DNA of 64,000 nt from Methylotenera_A sp031399315 (GCA_031399315.1 JANNOS010000106.1:39888-103887); one strand, 5' to 3'; shown: positions 1 to 8,252, counted from the stretch's first letter. The notes: generated from the sequence alone by a model not told the origin. Numbers and translations: made by a program.

Positions 1-2
1 GC

Positions 3-473
3 GTGTGGATGCTAAACGTTCATGCCTCTGGCGGCAGTGCCATGATGCAAGCGGCGCTAGAGGGTGTAAATAAGAGCAAGCAGACACCTTATTTGATTGC
101 GGTCACCATACTCACCAGCATGAATCAAGCAAGCTTAAGTGAGATTGGCATTGAAAATACAGTCGAAAATCAGGTACTCAAGCTTGCAAAGTTAACACAA
201 CAAGCTGGTTTACACGGTGTGGTGTGTTCTGCACTCGAAGCAAAATTACTACGCCAACAACTAGGCGACAACTTTTGCTTAGTAACGCCAGGTATACGCC
301 CAAATCCAGCGAATACCAGCAGTGTCAACCAAGACGATCAATCTCGCGTTGTTACGCCACAGGATGCACTAAACAGCGGCGCTAGCTATCTTGTAATTGG
401 CCGACCAATTACGCAAGCACCCAACCCACTCAAAGCGTTAGAACATATTTTGCAAGAAATGACGATTAATTAG
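3..473 (+). CDS. pyrF: Orotidine 5'-phosphate decarboxylase, C-terminal part (cut by window edge)
   Basis: Decarboxylates OMP to UMP, the last step of pyrimidine synthesis in the cytoplasm. Only the C-terminal ~156 codons are in the window; the reading frame is open to the left edge, so the true start lies outside. Family signatures visible are HASGGSAMMQAA, VTILTSM, the phosphate-binding TPGIRP segment, and the closing DDQSRVVTPQDALNSGA...LVIGRPIT block. The stop is TAG at 471-473. No anomaly is seen. Confidence 0.93.
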   Translation: MWMLNVHASGGSAMMQAALEGVNKSKQTPYLIAVTILTSMNQASLSEIGIENTVENQVLKLAKLTQQAGLHGVVCSALEAKLLRQQLGDNFCLVTPGIRPNPANTSSVNQDDQSRVVTPQDALNSGASYLVIGRPITQAPNPLKALEHILQEMTIN

Positions 474-594
474 GTGATGTATCTGTAAGCTAGACGTAAG
501 GCTTTGAATTTACAATCAAAGCTAGTATTATTTGCAAGCGCCATACGCACGCATATGATTAATAAAAATTTAAAACACATAACGGAGAAACTTC

Positions 595-1344
595 ATGAAA
601 AAAATACTCATCGCCTTATTGGCCTCGCTTGCTTTTAGCTTTAGTGCCTTTGCAGCAGTTAACTTAAATACTGCAACTCAAGCAGAGCTAGAAAGCCTAG
701 ATGGCATTGGCCCAGTAAGAGCAGCCGCGATTATTGATTACCGCAAAAAAAATGGTGGCTTTAAATCAATTGATGAGCTAGAAAAAGTTGATGGCGTTGG
801 TGCAATTACATTAAAAAATGTGCGTAAAGATGTTGCCGTAAGTGGCCGAACAACTGTTATTGCGCCTGCTGCGGAAAGCAAGCCAGTGAAAGAAACAAAA
901 CCTACAAAAGATACTAAGCCAGCTAAAGAATCAAAGCCTACCAAAGAGGTAAAAGCGGACGAACCAGCTAAAGAGACTAACGTTAAGGAAACCAAGGCAG
1001 TTGGCACTGAAAAAGCGGCCACTAGCGGAAAAATTGCGGATAGCAAAGAAGTAAAAGAAGAAAAGCCTGCCAAAGAATCTAAAGCCAAAAAAGATACTAA
1101 AGACAAAGAAGTGAAAAAAGAAAAAGAGGCTAAATCTGAAAAAACTGATAAAAAAGATGTAAAAACAGAAAAGTCTAAAAAAGCTGATACTGCTGACAAA
1201 GACAAAAAAGCAGACGCAGATAAGAAGAAAGCCGCTGCTGATAAGAAGAAAGCCGCTGCTGATAAGAAAAAAGCGGATGCAAAAAAGAAAGCCGATAAAA
1301 AAGCGGCGGCTGATACTAAAAAAGCTGAAGCAAAAGCCAAGTAA
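595..1344 (+). CDS. ComEA-like helix-hairpin-helix protein with long Lys/Ala/Glu tail
   Basis: Residues 1-20 form a signal peptide (cleavage after AFA). Residues ~22-84 are a ComEA-type double helix-hairpin-helix domain (NLNTATQAELESLDGIGPV and a second GVGAITLKNV hairpin), which in the family binds double-stranded DNA in the periplasm during uptake. Typical short ComEA proteins end there. This one continues for ~165 residues of Lys/Ala/Glu/Asp/Thr low complexity, finishing in DKKKAAA repeats. An SD-like GGAG lies about 9 bases before the ATG, and a hairpin terminator follows. Function in DNA uptake is known for the domain; the role of the tail is unknown and is likely charge-based. Confidence 0.82.
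   Translation: MKKILIALLASLAFSFSAFAAVNLNTATQAELESLDGIGPVRAAAIIDYRKKNGGFKSIDELEKVDGVGAITLKNVRKDVAVSGRTTVIAPAAESKPVKETKPTKDTKPAKESKPTKEVKADEPAKETNVKETKAVGTEKAATSGKIADSKEVKEEKPAKESKAKKDTKDKEVKKEKEAKSEKTDKKDVKTEKSKKADTADKDKKADADKKKAAADKKKAAADKKKADAKKKADKKAAADTKKAEAKAK
1219..1281 (+). repeat. 21-bp tandem repeat inside the ComEA-like tail
   Basis: A 21-bp unit (1219-1239) is perfectly repeated at 1240-1260, with a diverged third copy at 1261-1281. It encodes the DKKKAAA heptads of the tail. Such repeats can expand or contract in frame. Confidence 0.85.
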
Positions 1345-1387
1345 AAAATCACAACAGCAATTAAGTTACATCCGTTTTTACCAAATA

Positions 1388-1412
1388 AAAAGCCCGCACA
1401 AGCGGGCTTTTT
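1388..1412 (+). terminator. Rho-independent terminator, probably bidirectional
   Basis: The stem AAAAGCCCGC / GCGGGCTTTTT has an ACAA loop (1398-1401). It sits 44 bp after the ComEA-like stop and between two convergent genes, with A-run and T-run on opposite sides, so it can serve both. Confidence 0.9.
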
Positions 1413-1433
1413 AACGTACTAATACCATTTCAA

Positions 1434-1898
1434 TTAATCATCATGGCCTTGGTGGTTATGTTTATAGTGCCCTTTTCCGTGTTTATGTTTTTTATGGTGT
1501 TTTTTGTTATATTTTTTATTGCTACTAGTTTTAGCAGGTTCATCGATAATCTTACCCACGACTGCACCACCAGCACCACCCACACCAGCGCCAACAACCG
1601 CACCTGTACCACTACCGCTAACTTTTCGACCCACATAAGCACCACCTGCGCCGCCTGCCGCACCACCAATCACAGCACCTGCTTGGCCGTCACCTTTGGT
1701 AGTTACAGCGCCACCCAAACCACCGCCTACTGCGCCGCCTACTACTTCACCAGTGCTTCCTCCAACCACGCCACCAAGTGCGGTACCCGCTGCAGCTCCT
1801 AAGCCACCGCCTACTGCAGTTTTAGCGTTGCTATCCGCAGCCATCGCTTGGTTAGAAAATAATAGAATTGCTAATAATGAGCTGTTAATTAACTTCAT
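1434..1898 (-). CDS. Secreted glycine-zipper protein with His/Lys-rich tail
   Basis: 154 residues: a signal peptide (1-20, cut after AMA), then ~95 residues rich in GxxxG/Ala-Gly patterns typical of glycine-zipper membrane-inserting segments (for example GGGLGAAAGTALGG and VGAGVGGAGGAVVG). It ends in a basic His/Lys tail (HHKKHKHGKGHYKHNH). The family is associated with the cell envelope; the function is unknown. The His-rich end could bind metal ions, but that is inference. It converges on the ComEA-like gene and shares its terminator. Confidence 0.75.
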   Translation of the reverse strand: MKLINSSLLAILLFSNQAMAADSNAKTAVGGGLGAAAGTALGGVVGGSTGEVVGGAVGGGLGGAVTTKGDGQAGAVIGGAAGGAGGAYVGRKVSGSGTGAVVGAGVGGAGGAVVGKIIDEPAKTSSNKKYNKKHHKKHKHGKGHYKHNHQGHDD

Positions 1899-2047
1899 TG
1901 AGTCTTCCCTCTTTTGTAGAAAATATATGTTTGAATAGCTGTATGTACAAGATGTTAAAAAAACATAACATCAGCTAATGCTGATATTAATGTAAGAAAA
2001 TTTTTACATTAATCATGATGTCTATTTAGCATATCAAGTATGCCAGC

Positions 2048-4249
2048 TTACTTGACGCGCATTCCTGCCTGCGCGCCAACATCTGGTGAGAGTATAAAAG
2101 GGCCACCAAGTTCATCACTTGCTGCTAAAACCATGCCTTCAGACATGCCAAACTTCATTTTACGCGGTGCTAAGTTTGCCACCATCACTGTCATACGCCC
2201 CACCAAAGTAGCAGGGTCGTAGGCCGATTTAATGCCCGAAAATACTTGGCGAGTAGTTGCTTCACCAATATCTAGCGTGAGTTTGAGTAGTTTCTCGGCA
2301 CCTTCTACATGTTCTGCATTGACGATTTTAGCGATACGTAAATCGACTTTGGCAAAGTCATCAATCGTTATATATTCGACCTCAGGGGCATCGCTGGAAC
2401 CCAATACCGGTGCGGTTGCTGGCGATGTCGTTTTAATGAGTGCAGGTGTTGGTGCTAAATTCTCTTTATTGGCTTCTGTCATGGCTTCAATCGCTTTAGG
2501 GTCAATGCGGGTAATTAAATGGCTATATTCGTTAATTCTTTCAATAGCTACGCTCTTGGCTGAATCCCAGTTAAATTCTTGAGTTAATCCAAACAATTCT
2601 TTTTCAACAGTTTCAGCCAATTTGGGCAAAACAGGTTTTAAATAAGCTGTGAGAATTGCAAACATTCTCAAACTTGCGCTGCACACCATATGCAAGCGCT
2701 TCTCTTGAGACGCGTCCTTAGCTATTTCCCAAGGCTTTTGGTTTGCCACAAACTCATTGACTAAGTCTGTTAATCGCATTATTTCTCTAATCGCTTTGCT
2801 GTAATCGCGACTCTCATAGCAGTTCGCAATTTCACCAGCTTGGCTCGTCAAAGCTTGTTCCAATTGCCAAACCTCTGGAGAATACTCATTTCCTGCTAAA
2901 GGCAGTAAATTCCCATCGAACCGCTTGTTGATAAACCCAGCCGTACGACTTGCAATATTGATATATTTACCCACCAAATCGCTATTCACCCGCGCAACAA
3001 AGTCTTCTAAATTCAAATCGATGTCTTCCATCGTGCTGTTCAATTTAGCGGCGTAGTAATAGCGCAAATACTCAGGATTTTTAATGTGATCTAAATAGCT
3101 ACGCGCAGTGATAAACGTACCGCGCGATTTACTCATTTTTTCGCCATTTACAGTTAAAAAACCGTGTGCAAAAATTTGTGTAGGTGTGCGATAACCACTG
3201 TATTCAAGGGTTGCAGGCCAAAATAGCGCATGAAAATACAGAATATCTTTGCCAATAAAATGGTAAAGCTCAGTTTTAGGGTTTGTACCTTCATTTCCTT
3301 CGCGTTGCCAATATTCGTCGAAATTAAGTTCTTCACCCTCTCCCTGCCCCTCTCCCCTCAAGGGAGAGGGAATTAAATTTGTGTCATGCCCAGCATTTAC
3401 TCCCTCGCCCCTTGTGGGAGAGGGCTGGGGAGAGGGGTTGTCACACAAGTGCTTGAAGCTCGCCATATAACCAATTGGCGCATCTAGCCACACATAAAAA
3501 TACTTGCCTGGCGCATCGGGGATTTCAAAGCCAAAATACGGCGCATCGCGTGAAATATCCCAATCGTTCAGGCCATTTTCGAACCACTCGCCCATTTTGT
3601 TGGCGGCTTCGCCCTGCAAAGTGCCTGAACGGGTCCAAGCTTTTAAAAAGTCTTCGCATTCCGAAAGTTTAAAGAAATAATGCTCTGTTTCTTTGCGGAT
3701 TGGCGCTGCGCCAGAAACGGCTGAATACGCATTAATTAGCTCAGTTGGATTGTAGGTTGCACCGCATACTTCGCAGTTATCACCATATTGATCTTTGGCG
3801 TGGCATTTCGGGCATTCGCCTTTAATAAAGCGGTCTGGCAAAAACATGTTTTTAACAGGGTCGTAAAACTGTTCGATAGTTTTAGTGGCAATTTTGCCGT
3901 TAGCTTTGAGTTTTCTGTAAATTGTTTGCGAAAGTACTTTATTCTCTTCCGAATTGGTCGAGTAGTAATTATCAAACTCAACCAAAAACTCTGCAAAGTC
4001 TGCGCTGTGTTCCTTGTGCACCGCTTCAATCAAGGCTTCTGGCTTAATGCCTTCTTTTTCTGCACGCAGCATAATTGGCGTGCCATGCGTATCATCCGCA
4101 CACACATAATGTACGGTATGCCCCTGCATTTTTTGAAAACGCACCCAAATATCGGTTTGAATATACTCGACCAAATGCCCTAAATGGATGCTGCCGTTGG
4201 CGTATGGGAGTGCGGAAGTAACGAGGATTTTGCGAGCTGGAGATGACAT
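2048..4249 (-). CDS. metG: Methionyl-tRNA synthetase carrying an in-frame repeat insertion
   Basis: Charges initiator and elongator tRNA-Met. Visible: the class I HIGH-type motif (YANGSIHLGHL, ~16-26), the four-Cys zinc knuckle (CPKC...CEVC, ~146-163), KMSKS (GEKMSKSRG, ~370), the anticodon domain, and the C-terminal Trbp111-type tRNA-binding domain (~630-733). At 733 residues it is longer than E. coli MetG (677). Part of the excess is a Pro/Ser/Gly/Arg insert at residues ~266-307, encoded by a palindromic repeat at 3337-3440, between ...MASFKHLCD and LNFDEYW. Both flanks are normal MetG, so the insert is tolerated rather than disruptive. The gene is divergent from mrp. Confidence 0.96.
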   Translation of the reverse strand: MSSPARKILVTSALPYANGSIHLGHLVEYIQTDIWVRFQKMQGHTVHYVCADDTHGTPIMLRAEKEGIKPEALIEAVHKEHSADFAEFLVEFDNYYSTNSEENKVLSQTIYRKLKANGKIATKTIEQFYDPVKNMFLPDRFIKGECPKCHAKDQYGDNCEVCGATYNPTELINAYSAVSGAAPIRKETEHYFFKLSECEDFLKAWTRSGTLQGEAANKMGEWFENGLNDWDISRDAPYFGFEIPDAPGKYFYVWLDAPIGYMASFKHLCDNPSPQPSPTRGEGVNAGHDTNLIPSPLRGEGQGEGEELNFDEYWQREGNEGTNPKTELYHFIGKDILYFHALFWPATLEYSGYRTPTQIFAHGFLTVNGEKMSKSRGTFITARSYLDHIKNPEYLRYYYAAKLNSTMEDIDLNLEDFVARVNSDLVGKYINIASRTAGFINKRFDGNLLPLAGNEYSPEVWQLEQALTSQAGEIANCYESRDYSKAIREIMRLTDLVNEFVANQKPWEIAKDASQEKRLHMVCSASLRMFAILTAYLKPVLPKLAETVEKELFGLTQEFNWDSAKSVAIERINEYSHLITRIDPKAIEAMTEANKENLAPTPALIKTTSPATAPVLGSSDAPEVEYITIDDFAKVDLRIAKIVNAEHVEGAEKLLKLTLDIGEATTRQVFSGIKSAYDPATLVGRMTVMVANLAPRKMKFGMSEGMVLAASDELGGPFILSPDVGAQAGMRVK
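3337..3440. repeat. Palindromic REP-like repeat pair inserted in metG
   Basis: Two GC-rich palindromic units, each built on CCCTCTCCC/GGGAGAGGG, lie in opposite orientation (about 3337-3371 and 3402-3440) and are separated by an AT-richer spacer. Read on the metG strand they encode NPSPQPSPTRGEG and SPLRGEGQGEGE, with no stop or frameshift. The arrangement resembles a mobile palindromic intergenic element that has landed in a coding region. Confidence 0.85.
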
Positions 4250-4306
4250 GCGGTAAATGAACCTGTATTGAGCTAAAACGCTATTTTAGCAAATTAAGCA
4301 AGCTTT

Positions 4307-4336
4307 CGCTTTAAGCATTCGCGCTTTAAGCATTCG
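4307..4336. repeat. 15-bp tandem duplication in the metG-mrp divergent region
   Basis: CGCTTTAAGCATTCG occurs at 4307-4321 and again at 4322-4336, adjacent and perfect. It lies between the divergent metG and mrp starts, where it may touch promoter spacing; no role can be assigned. Confidence 0.8.
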
Positions 4337-4378
4337 CATCAGTTAAAATAAGCTTTTCTCATTAAAGCATTCATTATC

Positions 4379-5467
4379 ATGGCAATCAGCGAATTACTCA
4401 TCCAAAGTGCTTTAAAACTTTGCGTAGACCCGAATACGGGTAAAGATTTTATCACCAGCAAATCGGCCAAGAATATCCAAATTAACGGCAGTAATGTGAG
4501 TCTAGATATTGCGTTGGGCTATCCTGCCAATAGCGTGATGAATGACGTGAAAAACTTGGTTGCGCAGCATCTTAAAACGGTTGATGGCGTGGGTGATGTC
4601 ACGGTGAACATTGGTAGCCGCATCGTCGCACACAAAGCACAGCAAGGCGTTAACCTGCTACCCAACGTTAAAAATGTAATTGCGGTTGCTTCTGGCAAAG
4701 GCGGCGTAGGTAAATCAACCACTTCGGTCAATTTAGCGCTCGCACTAGCGGCAGAAGGCGCAACTGTGGGCTTGCTAGATGCCGATATTTACGGCCCCAG
4801 CCAACCACAAATGCTCGGCATTAGCGGTCGCCCAGAAAGCATGGATGGCAAAAGTATGGAGCCAATGGTTGCGCATGGCATTCAAACCATGAGCATAGGC
4901 TTTTTGGTGGACATGAACACGCCCATGGTATGGCGCGGCCCAATGGTAACAGGTGCGCTAGAACAGTTATTGCGTGATACCAAATGGAAAGATTTAGATT
5001 ATTTAGTGATTGATTTGCCACCAGGCACGGGTGACATTCAACTGACGTTGGCGCAAAAAATCCCAGTTACTGGTGCAATTATTGTCACTACACCGCAAGA
5101 TATTGCCTTGCTGGATGCGCGCAAAGGCTTGAAAATGTTTGAGAAAGTCGGCATCCCGATTTTGGGCATTGTCGAAAACATGAGCACGCACATATGCAGC
5201 AATTGCGGATATGAGGAACATATATTTGGCGCGGGCGGTGGCCAAAAAATGTGTGATGATTACAGCGTAGATTTACTTGGCAGCTTGCCGCTAGACATGA
5301 GCATTCGCGTGCTGACTGACGGCGGTAAGCCATCAGTCATTGCTGAACCTGATTCTAAAATTTCGGCTATTTATAAAGAAATTGCACGTAAGGCAGCGAT
5401 TAAAATCGCCAATGCCAGCTTAGACCACAGCAGTAAATTTCCAAATATTGTGATTCAAAATACTTAA
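4379..5467 (+). CDS. mrp: Mrp/ApbC iron-sulfur carrier ATPase
   Basis: A cytoplasmic P-loop ATPase that binds and transfers Fe-S clusters. The N-terminal ~85 residues are a DUF59/MIP18 domain. The deviant Walker A is GKGGVGKST (~107). LLDADIYGPSQPQ and DLPPGTGD follow, and a cluster-binding CSNCG motif lies near residue 272. The length (362) matches bacterial ApbC. The next gene starts 2 bp after its stop, suggesting cotranscription with the TfoX-N and DUF1003 genes. Confidence 0.94.
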   Translation: MAISELLIQSALKLCVDPNTGKDFITSKSAKNIQINGSNVSLDIALGYPANSVMNDVKNLVAQHLKTVDGVGDVTVNIGSRIVAHKAQQGVNLLPNVKNVIAVASGKGGVGKSTTSVNLALALAAEGATVGLLDADIYGPSQPQMLGISGRPESMDGKSMEPMVAHGIQTMSIGFLVDMNTPMVWRGPMVTGALEQLLRDTKWKDLDYLVIDLPPGTGDIQLTLAQKIPVTGAIIVTTPQDIALLDARKGLKMFEKVGIPILGIVENMSTHICSNCGYEEHIFGAGGGQKMCDDYSVDLLGSLPLDMSIRVLTDGGKPSVIAEPDSKISAIYKEIARKAAIKIANASLDHSSKFPNIVIQNT

Positions 5468-5469
5468 AA

Positions 5470-5802
5470 ATGGCATCTGATGCAAGTTTTGTTGAATTTG
5501 TCGTTGACCAAATTATTGGTGTGGGCAACATTGAAGCTAAAAAAATGTTTGGCGAATATGCAGTTTATTGCAACGGAAAAGTAGTCGCCTTAATATGCGA
5601 CAACCAACTGTTTATTAAGCCCACCGCCACTGGCAGAGCATCTATTGGTAACGTGGTTGAAGCGCCTGCTTACCATGGCGCAAAACCAGCCTTTTTGATT
5701 GAAGAAGGCTTGGATGATGGCGCTTGGCTAAGCAAGCTCATCAAAATAACGGCGAATGAACTGCCAATGCCCAAACCTAAAAAACCTAAGAAATCTAAAT
5801 GA
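5470..5802 (+). CDS. TfoX N-terminal domain protein
   Basis: 110 residues matching the TfoX/Sxy N-terminal fold (KKMFGEYAVYCNGKVVALICDNQLFIK ... GAKPAFLIEE pattern, described in short pieces: MFGEYAVY and KPTATGRA). Only the N-terminal domain is present, followed by a Lys/Pro-rich tail (PKPKKPKKSK). In gammaproteobacteria full-length TfoX regulates competence; stand-alone N-domain proteins have no settled function. It starts 2 bp after mrp and its stop overlaps the next gene's start (ATGA). Confidence 0.82.
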   Translation: MASDASFVEFVVDQIIGVGNIEAKKMFGEYAVYCNGKVVALICDNQLFIKPTATGRASIGNVVEAPAYHGAKPAFLIEEGLDDGAWLSKLIKITANELPMPKPKKPKKSK

Positions 5803-6356
5803 CTCAGAAAAAACACCACGCCGCTGAAAAGCTCATGGATACTGCCTATGAAGCCATGGATGAGCGCACGCAGAAAGTCGCGCGGCACATTACCGAACGC
5901 AGGCATATCTCCAAAAACACCAGTTTAGCGCAAGACGATACCAAAACTTTTGGTCAGCAGGCGGCCGATGCAGTGGCGAAATTTGGTGGCTCTTGGGCAT
6001 TTATTATTTTATTTGGCGTAGTGCTGGTGTGCTGGGTGGTTTTGAATTCGTACATTTTGGTCAATTACAACAAAGCATTTGACCCTTATCCGTATATTTT
6101 GCTTAATTTATTTTTATCAATGTTGGCATCGATCCAAGCGCCGATTATTTTAATGTCGCAGAACCGCCAAGCCGAGGTTGACCGTATTAATGCCGAGCAC
6201 GATTACGAAGTGAATTTAAAAGCCGAGCTGGAAATTATGCTGCTACACGAAAAAGTGGATTTGCTGCGCGAAGTGCAATGGACGGAACTATTAGAAATTC
6301 AAAAACAACAATTGCAATTATTAAGTGATTTAATCAATAAAAAGCAAGCCCAATAA
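5799..6356 (+). CDS. DUF1003 inner-membrane protein
   Basis: 185 residues. A charged N-terminal region is followed by two membrane helices (~66-89 and ~96-122) joined by a short PYPYI-containing loop, then a long helical cytoplasmic tail (NRQAEVDRINAEHDYEVN...). This layout and the AFDPYPYILLNLFLSMLASI stretch are the DUF1003 signature. Function is unknown. The ATG overlaps the preceding stop by ATGA, so translation is probably coupled. Confidence 0.85.
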   Translation: MTQKKHHAAEKLMDTAYEAMDERTQKVARHITERRHISKNTSLAQDDTKTFGQQAADAVAKFGGSWAFIILFGVVLVCWVVLNSYILVNYNKAFDPYPYILLNLFLSMLASIQAPIILMSQNRQAEVDRINAEHDYEVNLKAELEIMLLHEKVDLLREVQWTELLEIQKQQLQLLSDLINKKQAQ

Positions 6357-6689
6357 AAAAACCGCTATTTCTACAAGCCGCTCAGTAAAGGTGTTGATAA
6401 ATAGAATGGATAAGCTTAATCGCCTTTGATTAAGAGCAGTCCTAGATAACACCTAAAAGATTATCCAAGCCAGAATGTTGTGTGCCAATAAAGTCTATAT
6501 CTTAGTCCGCTTTTTTAAGCAAAATTGATAGTGACAAACGGCACGAACACTCTCTGGGATGACCGCCTCCTTGCGTAAGGCTGTCGCCAATTTCAACGAT
6601 TTATATTTGCTTACCTAAACACACATTTTTTGCAAATGCATTGCCATAAAAAAGCTACAAACTTAATAACAGAAATAACGTAACTTTAC
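6357..6689. other. Non-coding stretch without recognisable features
   Basis: 333 bases between the DUF1003 gene and the small tautomerase gene. I see no convincing ORF, tRNA-like fold or strong terminator. A short minus-strand open frame (about 6495-6600) lacks a start and any recognisable similarity, so it may be decayed coding DNA. Confidence 0.5.
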
Positions 6690-6869
6690 TCACCCCAGCA
6701 AACTCCCACCTATCGCCCAATCTTCCATTTTAACCTCTTCAAACACAATATAGGTATAGCTAGGTGGTTTATGTGTATGCTTTTGCAAGGTTTCGGTGAT
6801 TTCTTTAGCGATTAGTTTTTTTTGTTCTTTGGTAACACTTCCTGCAAGTTTAACGTTTACAAATGGCAT
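6690..6869 (-). CDS. 4-oxalocrotonate tautomerase family protein (59 aa)
   Basis: A very small gene read directly from the minus strand. The protein begins MPFVNVKLAG, so removal of Met exposes Pro-1, the catalytic base of the tautomerase superfamily. It continues with TKEQKKLIAKEITETL and ends IGGSLLG. The length of 59 matches 4-OT monomers (~60-70), which assemble as hexamers. GGAGAA lies 5 bases upstream of the ATG, an excellent ribosome site. It could isomerise 2-hydroxymuconate-like or other keto/enol substrates, but the true substrate cannot be inferred. It is a single gene with no neighbours in a catechol pathway. Confidence 0.85.
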   Translation of the reverse strand: MPFVNVKLAGSVTKEQKKLIAKEITETLQKHTHKPPSYTYIVFEEVKMEDWAIGGSLLG

Positions 6870-7035
6870 TTTAGTTCTCCTTTGTGATTAAAACTAGACC
6901 ATGAAATTTAGGCCATTAAATCCAGACCAATAAATATAGTACAGCTTGTTTTGTGTTGCCAATAGCAGTATTTTTCGCAAATAGTAAAATGCGCTGCGGA
7001 TTGTTATATTAAGGCATTGTGGCACTTAAAAACAA

Positions 7036-7093
7036 TGCTTTGGAAGCCAATATCCATGCGGGTTTCGCGCATGAATAACCAGCTTAAGCTGGT
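7036..7093. repeat. Dispersed-repeat candidate plus 16-bp palindrome
   Basis: Bases 7036-7076 resemble 38189-38229 (shared core AAGCCAATAT-N2-ATGCGG, then a loosely conserved tail ending ATGAAT). Immediately after it is a perfect palindrome, ACCAGCTTAAGCTGGT (7078-7093). Both copies of the shared core lie just downstream of minus-strand genes. Confidence 0.5.
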
Positions 7094-7140
7094 ATATTCT
7101 GCGGTGACGACCCTTGCGGTTGAAGGCTTGCTTAAATTAG

Positions 7141-7827
7141 TCATTTTAGCGTATTCCAAATGTCTTTTATTAGTTTTAACGTAACCACAAGAATGAGTAG
7201 CGAAATAAAAATGGAAAGTATCGAATCGATTGGCAACCAGCCTGTGAAATAAATGATCGCGCCCGCTGCCAGCGCAGCAACTGAACCTAACAAATCGCTC
7301 ATGACATGTAAAAAAGCTGCGCGTTTATTATGATTGTTGGTGCCATGATCGTCATCATGCAATTGTTTTGCCACGATAATATTCACAATTAAGCCAAGGA
7401 ACGCTATCAACATCACATAGCCACCAGTCACAATTTGGGGCGTTTTAAGGCGCACAATCGCCTCCACAACAATATAAATCACCACGACAAGCATCAACAC
7501 AGCGTTGATGATAGATGCCACAATTTCAATATGGCTTTGCCCACTGGCGTGTTTTTTACTTTTGGTTGAGTAATGCGATGCAAACCAAGCCAAACCAAGC
7601 GCGAACACATCTGAGAACATGTGCCAAGCGTCACCTAGCAAAGCTAAAGAGTTCGTCCAAACACCGCCGATGAGCTCAACTACTGCAAAAATAAGTATCA
7701 GAAAAAAAGGGATTGCAAATGCATTAGTCTGGTGTGATTTATGGCTATGTGGCTGGTGACTATGTGCCTCGTGATGATGAGAATCATGGTCTTGACGCTG
7801 CTTTTGATGGCTATCGCTCATAACCAT
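7141..7827 (-). CDS. Cation diffusion facilitator without C-terminal domain
   Basis: 228 residues. A His-rich cytosolic N-terminus (HDSHHHEAHSHQPHSH) precedes six predicted membrane helices. Metal-site motifs of CDF exporters are present: GDAWHMFSDVFAL in helix II and HVMSDLLGSV in helix V, each with the HxxxD pair. Classical members (~300 aa) carry a cytosolic C-terminal dimerisation domain; here the protein ends just after helix VI (KDIWNTLK). No downstream frame restores it, so this looks like a genuine short variant. The likely role is proton-driven efflux of Zn2+ or a similar divalent metal. Confidence 0.88.
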   Translation of the reverse strand: MVMSDSHQKQRQDHDSHHHEAHSHQPHSHKSHQTNAFAIPFFLILIFAVVELIGGVWTNSLALLGDAWHMFSDVFALGLAWFASHYSTKSKKHASGQSHIEIVASIINAVLMLVVVIYIVVEAIVRLKTPQIVTGGYVMLIAFLGLIVNIIVAKQLHDDDHGTNNHNKRAAFLHVMSDLLGSVAALAAGAIIYFTGWLPIDSILSIFISLLILVVTLKLIKDIWNTLK

Positions 7828-7858
7828 GATGCTAGCGGCTATGCATCATAAAGACAAT

Positions 7859-7886
7859 AAAAAAGCACTCAAATGAGTGCTTTTTT
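7859..7886 (-). terminator. Rho-independent terminator
   Basis: Stem AAAAAAGCACTC / GAGTGCTTTTTT with an AAAT loop. It lies 22 bp downstream of the EF-hand gene on the minus strand and upstream of the CDF gene, separating the two transcripts. Confidence 0.9.
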
Positions 7887-7908
7887 CAACGCAAAGTTTA
7901 TAGCGCTA

Positions 7909-8175
7909 TTATTGCACTTTTTGTTTACGTTTTTCACGCATGTTACGCATTTTATCTTTCTGTGCTAGCTTTTCAGATGCATCAATAAAGCCGTCACCAT
8001 TGCTATCCATTTTTTTAAATTGGCGCTCATGTGCTTTTTCTTTAGATGCGCGATACTCCTCATAACTCACTTTACTATCACCATCGGTATCCAGCTTCAT
8101 CTTGTTTTCTGCAAAAACCAAAGGCGTGCTTATTAACAAGCCTGCTGCAAGTAACATTCTGATTTTATTTAACAT
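7909..8175 (-). CDS. Secreted EF-hand protein
   Basis: 88 residues: a signal peptide (to ~22, VFA|EN) and two EF-hand loops, DTDGDSKVSYEEY (29-41) and DSNGDGFIDASE (57-68). Both have the alternating Asp/Asn/Glu ligands needed for calcium. It ends in a basic Lys/Arg tail. This is a probable periplasmic Ca2+-binding protein of unknown partner. A second EF-hand protein is encoded at 13553-13864. Confidence 0.8.
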   Translation of the reverse strand: MLNKIRMLLAAGLLISTPLVFAENKMKLDTDGDSKVSYEEYRASKEKAHERQFKKMDSNGDGFIDASEKLAQKDKMRNMREKRKQKVQ

Positions 8176-8252
8176 TTTATTTTCCTTTTTATTAAGTTAA
8201 TTGAACATCTACAACATAAGCCGCAATGATTTATAGGCATCGCGACTAAGGC

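Noticed and set aside
738..1352. Long minus-strand open frame opposite the ComEA-like gene
   Set aside because: It is the mirror of the Lys/Ala-rich tail (yielding Phe/Ser/Ala repeats), has no SD, and no family resemblance.
1430..1938. Open frames in other phases around the glycine-zipper gene
   Set aside because: Codon bias of a Gly/Ala-rich gene opens other frames; only the frame with a signal peptide and zipper motif makes biological sense.
6870..7140. Small RNA gene in the 271-bp gap before the CDF gene
   Set aside because: Only a palindrome and a weak repeat are seen; no promoter-terminator pair supports an RNA gene.
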